Below, in pieces: positions 44,801 through 56,300 of a stretch of 64,000 nucleotides of DNA (position 1 is the stretch's first letter; every line of letters starts with the position of its first letter). The notes beneath the pieces are model-generated. The model was not told where the DNA came from, ran no database searches, and saw nothing but the letters and a program-made list of their open reading frames with translations. The stretch is from the NCBI RefSeq assembly GCF_943169845.1, contig NZ_CALPBW010000001.1:124001-188000 (forward strand), in the 5' to 3' direction. This stretch comes from Peptoniphilus rachelemmaiella. Its GTDB lineage: Bacteria > Bacillota > Clostridia > Tissierellales > Peptoniphilaceae. Position numbers and translations under genes: made by a program.

Positions 44801-46557
44801 ATGCTCCGACTGATACAGATAACTACCTGAAAGATGATCAAGTTACAGTAAAAGCTTTAGCAGCTGACAACAAGCTAGCCGGCTACAAATTTACGGGTTG
44901 GAACACTCAAGCTGACGGCAAAGGTACTGCTTATGCAGCAGGTGCTAAGTTTGCTATAAAAGCCAACACAGAACTTTTCGCACAATGGGAAAAGACCGCA
45001 AAAGATGTCATTCCTGTTGACAATGAAAATGATGAAAAAGGCAAGAACGGCGAAGAAATTCCGACCAACTATGTATTTGTAGAATTTAAAGTTAAAGATA
45101 CAGATGCAGACAAAGCCGAAATCAAAGCTAATCAACAAGCTAAGTTCAAAGTTGATCCTAAGGCTACAGTAACACTTACAGCTCCTGAACTAGTAGTTAA
45201 AGATGCTTCTTACACTGCTAAATTCAACCAAGCAGACTACACGAATAAGAAATTTGCACAAGCAACAACTATCTGGGCAGTGGTTGCTGAAAAAGGCAAG
45301 GTTACTGTTAACTATGTATTCAAAACTGACCCTGCTGATAAGACCCTTCCTAAGGCTCTTGCAGATTTAAAACCTGAAAATATTACTACTCCTATTTATG
45401 AAGACAAGGTAGTAGTTCCGGCTCTACCGGATGTATCAAAAGAACCCGAAAAATCCGCTCTTGTTGAGTCTGTAAACGGGGAAAAGGTAGGCACCTGGTC
45501 AATCGCTGGCAATTGGGAAAAGTCAAGCGCAACTCAAGGTAGCATCACTTATACCTTAACCTGGAAATTTACAGAACCAGGTCGTTCCTTAACTCCGAGC
45601 ATCAATCCCGTCAAGCCTGATGATAAGACCATCACCGGTAAGGGTGAGCCCGGATCAGAAGTTAAGGTAACGATCCCCGGCGTAAAAGATCCCATTAAGG
45701 TGACAGTCGATCAAAACGGCGACTGGACGGTAGAAGTACCAAATGATATCCACCTGAAAGACGGCGACAAGATCACGGCAACACAAAAGACGAAGGACTT
45801 GAAAGAATCTTATCCGGCAGAAGTCACGGTTCAACGTGCAAGACGTGGCGGCGGATTTATCCTCTATCCCGTCACTCCGGTGGAACCGAAGATTGAAACC
45901 GCCATTCACAAGGCCTACATCTTTGGCTACGAAGACAGCACCTTCCGTCCCGAAGGCAATATGACCCGTGCCGAAGCGGCAGCCATGCTCGCTCGTCTGC
46001 AAGGCTTGGATACCTCCAACGATGCAAGACCCGACTTTGTCGACGTACGCAGCGGCTGGTACAATGCAGTCATCAATGCCGTCGTCAACGCCGGCTATAT
46101 GAAAGGCTATCCCGACGGCACCTTCCGTCCCGACGGTAAGATCACTCGTGCGGAATTTGCACAAATGATCAAATCCATCGACAAGGCCAACACCGCCGAT
46201 ATGCCCTTCGCCGATGCGAAAGGCCACTGGGCAGAGCCCGCCATTGCGCAAGCTTACGCCAACGGTCGGATCACCGGTTATCCCGACGGAACCTTCCGCC
46301 CGGACAACCAAATCACCCGTGCTGAAGCGGTGACCGTATTTAACAAGCTTTACGATCGCAGCGTGGATGCAGCAGGTCTCGCCAATGTTAGAAGCAGCTT
46401 GGTTGACTTCAACGACACGAATAGCAGCCACTGGGCATACTATCAAGTCATCGAAGCATCCAACACCCACGAATTCTACCGCACCGAAAAAGGCAAGGTA
46501 GCAGAAACCTGGGTTAAGATTATTCAAACTTGGAAAGATCTTTTAGCACGCGGCTAA
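41890..46557 (+). CDS. SLH-domain surface protein with beta repeats (1,555 aa)
   Basis: It starts with ATG behind AAAGGAG; a TTG codon just before is not needed. A signal peptide (IMTLLLALALVLGTAILPSPVLA) leads into an N-terminal domain and InlB-B/Flg_new-like units (KKFIGWNTDANATE.. YAIYAE; YKFTGWNTQADGKG.. LFAQWE). A module shared with adhesin 2 (ANEDLQKILDKAETKVTDESNR) and a Big_6-like Ig domain (GEPGSEVKVTIPG) follow. Three SLH domains (about 1330-1495) carry canonical MTRAE, ITRAE and ITRAE motifs and GYPDGTFRPD repeats. SLH binding to pyruvylated wall polymer would fix it at the surface. It is the only giant protein here with a recognised anchor. Its middle (about 43,500-45,600) is AT-rich, while the SLH end is GC-richer. 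Confidence 0.92.
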   Translation: MKKIMTLLLALALVLGTAILPSPVLAKGNSNEFKEADYKVEKEDGRIYKVYEFTDLVGTQPRKDLKKSGGVNTLRLKAFKAMKAMKPMQTANPALGEETEYSVDVQWTTYDLQPGDLGFPLYFQIRDKTTRKFIAQTDNITAGGVHKFYKLPAWNDSDVSHDPKNWNMRAFDNYKFDVRLKTGANGHLSTSDMAAQIVQRSNPIYRAEYYTNKTNPTIKVQRTNKNNETDEVSINSKNLGDNEYYSWAKPVSGYVDQYYDGKKLEIAKEHYGNDTLNSLEISEEITAGRCRMKMKAPGKTEFDRGPGTFEDNGTPYHYEVTGDHIKTHIFTIRQDLKVNFDANKGTWKSGNAPEAQTIGHSMKLGDSWAGLGPINVPKEADLKAPAVDAGKPEKKFIGWNTDANATEALFTDNTYATPITKDETFYAIYAEKAQGIAKVKFDLDGTEKDASEIDAKYKIEGQDYPAELKGNLGEKIADAVFDKTKAPKFIGYKIDNILSKPVPPVGKTANYTENGEFRVIYKYKKLDPIIPAKDDNGNDNPKVTPDVKATYKPVTIKVDSNKGKFQKNSADVTGSEFVYYVNPVEGKNLNDVLTASGLTAVAVDENKDKIDTTKPWKFDPTQTEKTKSDPATDFALTTVVGKDNVKDTGVTMEVNFKQTTADKFKDKLDHQDIKVWVGDTIDWKKGVKLKEANEDLQKILDKAETKVTDESNRNSDAANLPKGQKGDLKVTFEDGSSLDVKDQTLYVAPHKNDDNTNLPKDAVKVEFKIGDGVTGTAKTEYVKPGTDVKGDAPAVGAKEGFKDAKWYKDEATTEATANDYKVTANAVFTAKATGKDKVVKLDDPENPTNFPKDPTDNSKKDADYVTVKFVADANGKIKENGTVKEKGIAYAVLKNTEWADAVKGGVVVPTEFEGTTKFYTFKEWQKDGTKVTEFAKVGDADVTYTAVFGKADEFSVTYKLNAPKGLTVGGNAPTDTDNYLKDDQVTVKALAADNKLAGYKFTGWNTQADGKGTAYAAGAKFAIKANTELFAQWEKTAKDVIPVDNENDEKGKNGEEIPTNYVFVEFKVKDTDADKAEIKANQQAKFKVDPKATVTLTAPELVVKDASYTAKFNQADYTNKKFAQATTIWAVVAEKGKVTVNYVFKTDPADKTLPKALADLKPENITTPIYEDKVVVPALPDVSKEPEKSALVESVNGEKVGTWSIAGNWEKSSATQGSITYTLTWKFTEPGRSLTPSINPVKPDDKTITGKGEPGSEVKVTIPGVKDPIKVTVDQNGDWTVEVPNDIHLKDGDKITATQKTKDLKESYPAEVTVQRARRGGGFILYPVTPVEPKIETAIHKAYIFGYEDSTFRPEGNMTRAEAAAMLARLQGLDTSNDARPDFVDVRSGWYNAVINAVVNAGYMKGYPDGTFRPDGKITRAEFAQMIKSIDKANTADMPFADAKGHWAEPAIAQAYANGRITGYPDGTFRPDNQITRAEAVTVFNKLYDRSVDAAGLANVRSSLVDFNDTNSSHWAYYQVIEASNTHEFYRTEKGKVAETWVKIIQTWKDLLARG

Positions 46558-46567
46558 AGCAATGAAG

Positions 46568-46597
46568 AAGAACCGAGAAATTTCTCGGTTCTTTTTT
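46568..46597 (+). terminator. Intrinsic terminator of adhesin 3/SLH operon
   Basis: AAGAACCGAGAAA and TTTCTCGGTTCTT form a perfect 13-bp inverted repeat followed by T's. Confidence 0.9.
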
Positions 46598-47016
46598 TGT
46601 GTAAAGCTTTAGACGTTTTGATTATCTCATTGTCAGCGAAAGCTTTGGCTGGCAAGAGGAAAGCCTTTGGCTCATGGTTTCCAAGGTATTTTTCCATGGA
46701 CTGTGGTCATTTTATTTTAATAAAAAAAGGGAAAATTTTTTTGTGGCAATATATTGAAGCGGCATTCACTTCATTAAAACATGAAGCAAAGCGGAAAGAG
46801 AAAAATTTTTTGTAATCAGACAGAAGGATATATTTTTATATCCTTGTTATTTCAAGGCTTTTCAGGGTAGGGTCCTTTGTTCGGGAGACTCTTGAAGAAA
46901 AGCGCTGCAAAAAAACTGAAAAATGATTCAGTATGAATTCCGTGATTTCATATTCATTTTTTGAGACGGAGCCTCGGAGAGAAGGCTTGATTTCAACGTT
47001 TAGCCGCCTTTAAGTA
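46598..47016. other. AT-rich intergenic region without supported gene
   Basis: A 72-codon open frame here begins inside the terminator and has no ribosome binding site, so it is not accepted. No other element was recognised. Confidence 0.4.
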
Positions 47017-47045
47017 TTGAATTATCTATGAGAAAGGTCTATAAT
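47017..47045 (+). promoter_or_regulatory. Sigma-A-type promoter for adhesin 4
   Basis: TTGAAT and a perfect TATAAT are separated by 17 bases, about 300 bases upstream of the adhesin 4 start. Confidence 0.75.
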
Positions 47046-47344
47046 GATTTCAATAAATAAAAGTATACAGGTATAGAATACCTCATCGAATGTTGTATTT
47101 TCTTTCGCCTTTCGGTGAAAGCTGTGGTATTTGGTGTTTACGCTAATAACTGTTTTATCATACATTTTTCAATGAAATGCGCTATACGCAATAAAGGGGT
47201 GGTTTCTATGGTTTACTTCTCGGGCACTTAAATGTGCCGAAGGATTGTCTGAAAGGATTCCCGACTCGGCGATTTTGTCGGTGGGAATGGCACATATGCT
47301 TTTTAAAGCTTGTGAGAACGCATTCACAAATTAGGGAGGTTATG
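47046..47344 (+). other. Long structured 5' leader of adhesin 4
   Basis: The leader contains several inverted repeats: GGCAC-TTAAAT-GTGCC (about 47223-47238), ATTCCC/GGGAAT enclosing an alternative CCGAC/GTCGG pairing (about 47258-47288), and GCTTT-TT-AAAGC (about 47298-47309) shortly before the ribosome binding site. No known riboswitch was recognised. Confidence 0.45.
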
Positions 47345-50300
47345 ATGAGAAGATTTTTAGCGACACTTCTTGCAATCATTATGGTGATTACTGCGCTTCC
47401 GCTACATACTTTAGCCGCAAGTCGGCAGTATACGGCAGAGCGCACTGAAGCTCCGGCTTTAAAGACGAAGCCGAGAGGCACCGGTGAAGAGGTAGTCAGC
47501 AACCAATGGCCTACGGGCAATTTTCCGCTGATGCCAAACTACAGCGGTCAGACGCCTAATGCCACCGGCTCCACCGGTCTCAAGTACGGCGGAACCGTTC
47601 GCGGCAATGATGGTGAGTACATTAATGTTCAAGTCACTCAAGTCGGCAAAGTTTACGACGAAGGCAACTTCAGCGCGAGCAACTTGAGCAACGCTGTGGG
47701 CTGGTCCCACTTGATTCTGCACTTTGACCCGGTGCTTTTTGAAAATCTGGACTTGGACAAGTCAAGCATTACGGGTCCTGCAGGCACCTTTTATCTGAAA
47801 TTCAGAGCAAAGGGCAATGCCGATATTTATAAGACCGACGATTACTCGGTGTCCATTCCCATGACGAGTATTTTCAAAAAGGACTGGACACCCCAAGAAG
47901 ATCAACGGGCAACGATGAAGTTGTACCTGAAAGATGGCCACAACTTAGTCAGCGGCACCAATTATTTAATTGAGCACCGCACCATGGGCAAAACCAATGA
48001 TCTCTATTCCCAAATTTATATTCGAGATTACATCATGGGGATCGAAAACACAGACGTCCGAGCCTTTGACTCGCCGGCTTATATGCAATACACCGGCAAC
48101 TTGAATGTTCCTTACAATACGGTAAGCAATCCGCCAAAGTATTCAAGCTACCGGCAAGATGTGATGTCAAATGCCTACTCGGATGTCTACATCGATTGGA
48201 ATACTAACGAGCTCCACGTTAACTACGTTTATGAGACGACAGAAGATATTAGAGCCCATGACCGTACCCAATTCGTGCAATTGTTCCCTGAAAAATTAAA
48301 GGAAGCCTTAGCGCCGCGAAACGGCGTTTACGCCAAGTTTAACCACGTGTATAAACGGGGTGACCTGGCTTGGGGTAATGACAGGGGGATTGCCTTTACG
48401 GACTTGAATTCGTTTGCGGGAACGAAAGATGGCCTGGCCGGTTATCGTCTGCGTATTCCGAACAATGTCTCCGGCTACACCCACCCCTGGACCTGGGTTA
48501 CCGAAACGACCCAAGCCTACGGAAGCAATTTGAGTGCCAGCAATGGCCGCTACATGGCCTACTCCAAGACCCATGGACCCATTGCCAACCACATGATTTA
48601 CTACATCGATCCGGATAAGTTCATGAAAGCTTTTGACAATCTGGACGATTTACAATTCAGCTCTTTCTTTGTCACAAGAAATGATAATGAAATTGAAGGC
48701 GGTGTCCTTAAAAACTCCGAGTCCATGAACTCTCTCGCCGTCACGAAGAACATGACCAATTCGCCGCAAATCGACGATATTTATACCGACGATCAGAAGA
48801 TTACCGGGGACACCGGCTACAACAATGCCAACAGCAATGTTTTCGTCGTCGCCAAGAATTTCAAAGACCCGGCGAAGACCAAGACCCGATTGGTCAACTC
48901 CGACGGAAAAATCGAATTCTATCCGCAAAACTTTGACGGCGTTTTCGACAATATGCAAAAGGACGACAAGCTCTCCTTTGAAACCATTTACCGTTACGCC
49001 AACTACTACAAATCCCGTCCCACCATCGAAAAGGTAAAAGCGCGGATTATCTTCGACAAGTACGACGGCGTTAAAGACAAAGCCGTAACCGTACCTTCCT
49101 CGGATAAATTCAGAGGCGAAACCGGTTATGTAGAAAACGGTCTGGGCGAAGCCAAGATGCCCGAAAACCCCAAACGCGACGGCTACATCTTCAAAGGCTG
49201 GTCCACGAAAAAGACCACCGCAAGTGAATTTGCCAAAGCGGAAAAACTGACGAAGGTCGAACAATGGAACGAAGGCAAGGCCTATCAATTTGACGGCACC
49301 GTACCCGTCAACAAATCCTATCGGGTCTACCCGGTATGGGAAGAAGAAAGCAAGGGCATTACCATCGTCCTCCACGCCAACGACGGCACCAATCGCGAAA
49401 AGAAAATTGAGCTGGCCTACGACGAAAAATTGCCGACTAAGGCAACCATGGACGGCATTGCATCCATGGAAGAACAATACGGCGAATTGGCCAAGGGCCA
49501 CTACTCTTCCTTAGCCAAACTGCCGAACGGCTATGCGACCAAAGACGGCGAACAAGCAGTCTTCGGCAAGCGCGCCGGTTACAACCTCGTAGGCTGGTCT
49601 ACCGTTAAAGACAACAGCAATGTAAAAATCGAAGATCTGTACTCCAATATGGGGATGCTTGCCAAAGATGGAGAAGGTAAAGACGGGAAGTACTACTTGT
49701 CCACCGTCCGCACCAAAGCGCAAGGCATCGGCCAAGCGGCGGCAGGTAAGCTCTTTAAACAAATCACGCCGGACAAAAACAATGAAGTCCATCTCTACGC
49801 GGCGTGGAAACCTTACTTTGACGTTACCCTGTCCAAGTCTTGGTACGACTCCACCAAACCGGAATTCAAGGATAAAACCGTCAAGGAAATCCTGCAATTC
49901 CTGGCTCACGGCAACCAACAACAAACGCCGCCGTCGGATGCGTCCTTGGCAGAACCCATTCAAATCGGTCTCCTTTACCGGACGGCCGTTACCGAAGCCA
50001 ACGACCCGACCATTACCGGTCAAGCCAACTACTACTTGGTCGACGGCAGTCTGCAAGACTTACCGAAAAACGGCGGTCCCTTAAAATGGAACCTGCCATC
50101 CTATGACGCCTACGGCAAACGGCTTTCCTACATTGCCGTAGAATTTGAACAAGGTCAATCCGGTAAAGACAAGTACAACGGATTCGGTCAAAAATGGACC
50201 AACATCTGGGCCTCCGTAGCGGACAATCTCCACAAAAAGCCCGGCGAAGTTTGGGACAACGAATCAATTTCCAAAGTTCAAACCCTGGTTGTGCCCAAGG

Positions 50301-53300
50301 GCAATGGCAAAGTGGATGCCTTCTCAGGCGCCACGGTTCGTAAACTTTACGAAGACGGCACGGCCATCACCGAAACTCAAGCCAATAACTCCACTGTCGG
50401 CACCAAGCCCGCTTATGTAACCAAGTTCTACAATGTAAAAGTCAACTTGGCCAACCCGATCTTTAAGAAACTTTACAATGAAGACAAAGAAGTCACCTTA
50501 AAGGCGCCGGAAGATCCCCGCGTACAAGTTGTGGAATTTGATCTGCCGGAAGTCGCTGAAAAGATTATTTTCAAGCGGGACGACACCGACAAAACGAAAT
50601 GGAATCGCGTCACCGTCAACAAAGGCACGGGTAAATGGGATGCTTCAAACGAAACAAACTATACCCTTACGGAAAAAGATGACGGCGGCGAAAAAGTACT
50701 GGTTCTCAAGCTGGATTTGGAAGGTAAGAACAGATACAAATATCTGAAAACAGGTCAAGAGGTAGGCGCAACCTACTACAGCGTGACCGTAAACGACAAA
50801 TCCGGCACCGCCGTCGAAGTCGTTCAAGACAAAAAAGATGCCCCGTCCTTAAATGGTTTGGAACAAGATGTTCTTGAAACTAAAAACGGGGAAGAATACG
50901 TGGTCATCAAAGCCTTGGCACCGACCAAAGAATTGGAACAATTCCAAGCCGGCGCCGTCCTCACCCTCTTCGACGCTTCGGCTGAAAAGGGCAAGGAAAA
51001 GGAAAAAGCCTACAAGAACCTGGACGGTTCCGACGTCACCGGTACCCGCGAAGGAAGCTACTACGTCTTCCGCGTACCTAAGTCCAAGAACCCGGGCTTG
51101 GTAGACGGCAGCAACGTAGCGGCTTACGCAGAGCAGGAAGGCTACAAGCCCTCTCGCTCCACCATTCCCTGTAAAGTAGACTTAAAGGGCCCGGGCATCA
51201 CCGCCGATAAGCTTACCGTCTACGCAGGGGAAGATGTGAATGTACCTTCCGCCATTACCACCGACGAAGACGCTTTGCTTACGAGCTTTGAAGGCTTGCC
51301 GAAAACCATGCGTTTAACCAAGGAACAAGCGACCAAACTTGCTACCAAGTGGAAAGCCACCGGTAAAGCCGGCGACACCAAGGGATCCAGCACGGTCACC
51401 TTGGTCATGACAGATAAATTCGGCAACAAGACGGAACAAGATTGGACCGTGGAAGTGGTCGACCGACCCACCTCGGACAATGTAAATAGCGCCGTCCAAG
51501 TACCCAATAAGATTAGCAAAGACTACAGCGAATACAGTCATAAGATTAAAATCGCAGGCGGCAAAGTAGGTACCACCCTCAAGGTTTACCTGGCCGAGCC
51601 GACCAATGCCACAGTAACAGCGCCGGTCACTGTGCCCTGCACTGAAGCCGATCAAGAAATCTTCATCAGCCAAGGCGTGGGTACGAACATTGGCGACAAA
51701 GTTTGGATTACCCAAACTGAAAAAGACAAGAAAGAATCCAAAGCCCTCGTCGTTCCTATGGACGTCAAGGCACCGAATTCTCCTACAGTCGAATCCTTGC
51801 CGCCGGGTGAAAAAAGCCTAACGCTCACAGGCATTACCGATGACACGACCAAGATCTTTATCCGCGTCGGCGGACAAGAAAAGACCCTGACTCGCGATAA
51901 AGACCACACCGATCTGTGGAAAGATGATAAGTTTAACCCGCTTATCATGAAAGAAGGCAAACTCACCGTCGAATTCAACCGCATTTTCAATCCGGAGGAC
52001 AAGGCGCAAGTCATCGTCTTGGACGATATGCTGAATCCTCGGTCCATGATTAAGATCGTTGAAGACTACGTCGCACCGGATGCGCCCACCATCGTCGCTG
52101 AAAACAAAGATGCGAACACGACCACCGTCAGCGGTACGTCGAAAAACCCGGGTGCTGCGGTAACCATTTTCGAAATTACCAAGATTACAGATCCGACCAC
52201 GGGCGAAGAAACGGAAATCCGCACGCCCATCGGCACCGCCATCGTGGATAAAGACGGCAAGTACACCACCTATATCCGTCCTGCCAAGAAAGTTGGCACG
52301 GAAGTAGGCGCCGTCGCAACCCAACACGGCAAGGAAAGCCCCTTAGCCAAGACCACCGTGACGGAAAATGCGGGCATCATCCCCTTCGATCCCAACGATC
52401 CCAAACCGACACCCAATCCCGATGACAAACGTTACGTCACCGTAACCCTCGACGCCAACGGCGGCCAATTCGCCCAAGGTATCAAATCTTCCTTCTACGT
52501 CTTAAAGACCTATGTAGTGAAACCGGCAGACTTTGACCAAGCTCGCCTGGGCCTGGAAGCACCGGCCAACAAGGCCTTTGACAAGTGGACGGAAGATAAG
52601 GAAAATACAAAAGAATTTACCGGCAAGACCTTTGCTGAAAATGCAACCATCTACGCCGGCTACAAGGCCAACGACAACGTCATTCCTTTCGATCCGCAAG
52701 ATCCGAACAAACCGGACAATCCGGATCCGAACAAATACGTCACCGTCAGCCTCGACGCCAACGGCGGACATTTCGCTCAAGGCACCAAGTCTTCCTTCTA
52801 TGTAAAGAAGACCTACACCATGACGACAAACGACTTTGCCGTTGCGGAAAGAGGACTGACCCCGCCGAAAGACAAGGCCTTTAACGCATGGGCTCTTGAT
52901 AAAGAAGGCACCAATGCCTTCCCGGCAGGAGGACAGAAATTTGATCAAGACGCCTCTGTCTTTGCGCAATACAGAGAAGGCCGCGACGTCATCCCGGGCA
53001 CCGGCAACGACAAGCCCGATGGCTACGTCACCGTTACCTTCAAGGCCGACGCAGGCCAAGCTACGCTGGAAGGCGAAACCACCTATTACGTCAACCCCAA
53101 GGGCAATGTAAAACTCGGCGGCATTTTGGCACCGAAAATCGTGCCTGTTACAGGATACGCCGTCAGCTACCCCGCCTGGACCTACTCTGACAATCAAAAT
53201 GCGGCAAGCATTGTAATGGCAGATACCACGGCAACGGCAAGTCTTTACGACAAGGATAAAGTTATCCCCGTTCAAGATGGCGTAAACGTCACCAAACCGG

Positions 53301-56300
53301 CAGGCTACCTGGACGTCGTATTCAGCGCAGGAACCAACGGCAAATTGGAAGGCACGTCGAAATTCTATGTGAAACCGAATACGCCTTCGAAAGACGTACC
53401 GGCACCGACGCCCATCCCCAATGCCGGCTACAAGGTAAAGGCCGAAGCCTGGGATCCCTTGATTCCAACTGCCTTCGACAAAGACTTTACTACCACCGCT
53501 CAATACGAAGCCCTGCCCGATATCTCCGACACACCGCAAGCCGGCTACGTCATGGTTCAATTTGACGGCGGCGAACACGGTAAAGTAGTAGAAGAAACAG
53601 GCAAGAAGACCATCATCTTCGTCAATCCGGAAAAAGAAATCGCTCTGGATAAAAAAGCGCCCAAAGTCGTGGCCGACACCAACTGGTCCTTCGACAAGTG
53701 GAGCGTCGACGGCGCAGCAGTGGATCTCGCCAAACCCGTCAAGTACACGAAAGACACGGTTATCAAAGCCACCTACACCTCGGATATTTCCGGCGAATCC
53801 AAAGACGGCTTCGTGCTCGTGGAATTTAAAGCAGGGGATAAAGGTAGCATTGCAGGCGGCAACGCCAAGGTCTATGTAAAACAAAACAAAGAAGTGGACT
53901 TAACCGAAAAGGCGCCGAAGATTAAGGCCAACGAAGGCTACGTCCACACCGGCTGGGATAAACCGTTGAAAGCCACCTTTGCAGCCGCTACGGATATCAC
54001 CGCCACCTACAACGACCCCAAAGACATCTCCACGACACCCGTCGAAGGCTTTAAACACATTACCTTCGCCGACGGCGACCACGTGAAGATTGCCGAGGGC
54101 GCCGTGAAAGACTACTGGGTCAACCCGGACAAAGTCGTCAGCCTGCCCGCACCGGACGTTACCGTTGATGCCGGCTACATGCACATCGGCTGGACCGCCA
54201 ACCTGACTCAAAAATTCACGGCAGACACGACCATTACCCCCACGTCCATGGAATCCACGGACGTAACGCCTAACAAGAACGACAACTACACGGAAATCAA
54301 ATTCCTGGCAGGCAAACATGGTAAATTAGTGGGCGTCGCCGACAAGACCTACTCCCTGTGGGCCAACCCGGGAAAAGTGGTCACCATTCAACCGCCGCAA
54401 ATCGACGCGGATCAAGGATGGCAACTCACCGGATGGAAGAACCTGGCAACTGGTGACATCGTTAAAGTCGGAGATGCCATTAAGGGCAAATTCCCGAAAA
54501 ACGGAAGTACCCCGGTTCAATATCAAGCGCAATACAGTGACTTAGCCGACATTTCCGACAAACCGCAAAAAGGCTATGTAGCCATCACCTTTAAAGCCGG
54601 TGAATTTGCCAAGTTTAAAGGTATGGATCCGAGTAAGCGTGAAATCGCCTACTACGTCAACCCGAATGCCGATAAGACTTTAGGTCAATTGCTTACCGGC
54701 AACTTCGCCGAACCCGAACTGGAATACTACGACGGTTACAAGCAAGGCAAGACCAAGTGGACGCCGGAAGTGGATGGCGACATTACGGTTAATAAAGCCT
54801 GGACCTTTGAAGCAAATGTTGTATCCAAGGGTCAACTGCCCGGCGATACGACACCGGCTCCCAAGAACTGGAAGACCGTCGAATTCAGAATCTTCGACTA
54901 CGACACCGGTGTAGCAACAATCTCCGGCGGCATCACCAAGTATTTGGTCGATCCCAAGGAAGAAGTCACCTTAACGGCGCCGGATGTCAAGATTATGAAG
55001 GCAGGTTACTCCTTAGACGGATGGAACCACGACCTGAAAGCAAAATTCGAACAAGACACCGTCATCTACGCCCTCATCGGCGGCGACATTTCGACCAAGC
55101 CCAAAGACGGCTTCGTGAAAGTCACCTTCGCACCCGGTGCAAACGGGAAGTTTGAAGAAGGCGCAACGACTGAAGTTTATGTAAGAAAGAACACGGAAGT
55201 GGACTTAGGCGCTCGGGCACCGAAGGTCATCGCCAACGAAAACTACAGCCACAGCGGCTGGACATTCGGAGCAAAGACCTATGGCACCGAATCTATTAAA
55301 GCCAAGTTCACCGACGAAACGAACACCATTACTGCAACGTACAACCAAGACATCATCGACAACCCGAACACGCCGCAGCCGCCGGCAGGCTACGCCCGCG
55401 TCATCTTTAAACCGGGCGACCACGGCAGCTTCGTAGCCGGGTCCAAGGCCAACTTCGATGTTCGCATCGCCGCGAAATTAACCATCGGCGATCTGAACAA
55501 ACCCAAGGTCAAGGCCGATGAAGGATTCTTCTTCACCAAGTGGGATAAGGGCAACGATACCCTCATCACTGAGTCCATGAACGTTACCGCTCTGTACTCC
55601 GGCGATATTATCCCCGGCACCGATCCCAATAAACCGCCGCAAGAAGGCTTCGTAAGAATCACCTTCGCCCCCGGCACCGACGGTAAATTCAAGGCCGGCG
55701 AACCCACCTTCTACGATGTAAGGAAGGACGCCAACAAGACCTTGAAAGACCTGGGTAAACCCGCCGTCATCCCCAATAACGGCTACACCCACATCGGTTG
55801 GGACAAGGCAGACACCACCAAGCTGGATCAAAACATGATCGTCTTGGCCCTCTATAAACAAACCGTCATCACCAATCCCGACACGACCAAGCCCGTCCCC
55901 GACGGCTACGTTCGCGTCACCTTTGACCCGACGGATAAAGGGACCATCACCTCCGGCACCGCCACGCAAGACGTCCTCATCGCCGCCAATAAGACCTTAG
56001 GCGATCTGACCAAGCCGGCGGTCCAAGGAAAAGGCAGCAATGTCTTCTCCGGCTGGGATACAAAAGATGACACCAAGCTGGATGAAAACATTGCGAACAG
56101 AGCCTTGACGGTAAAAGCGCTCTACAACGACGATATGAAGCCTGTCGACGATCCCGACTCCGACATTCCCAAAGGCTACGCCCGCGTGGTCTTTAAGGCC
56201 GGCGAACACGGGAAATTTGCCCAAGGCGAAACCACCGCTTACGACGTCCTGATGAAGAAAGACGTTAAGCGCACCTTAGGCGAAGTGAAGAAGCCGAAAG

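Noticed and set aside
45655..46527. 290-codon minus-strand open frame opposite the SLH domains
   Set aside because: It lies antisense to three canonical SLH domains and has no ribosome binding site or protein-family pattern.
46597..46815. 72-codon plus-strand open frame after the SLH gene
   Set aside because: It starts inside the terminator's T run with a GTG, has no ribosome binding site and has no recognisable protein pattern.
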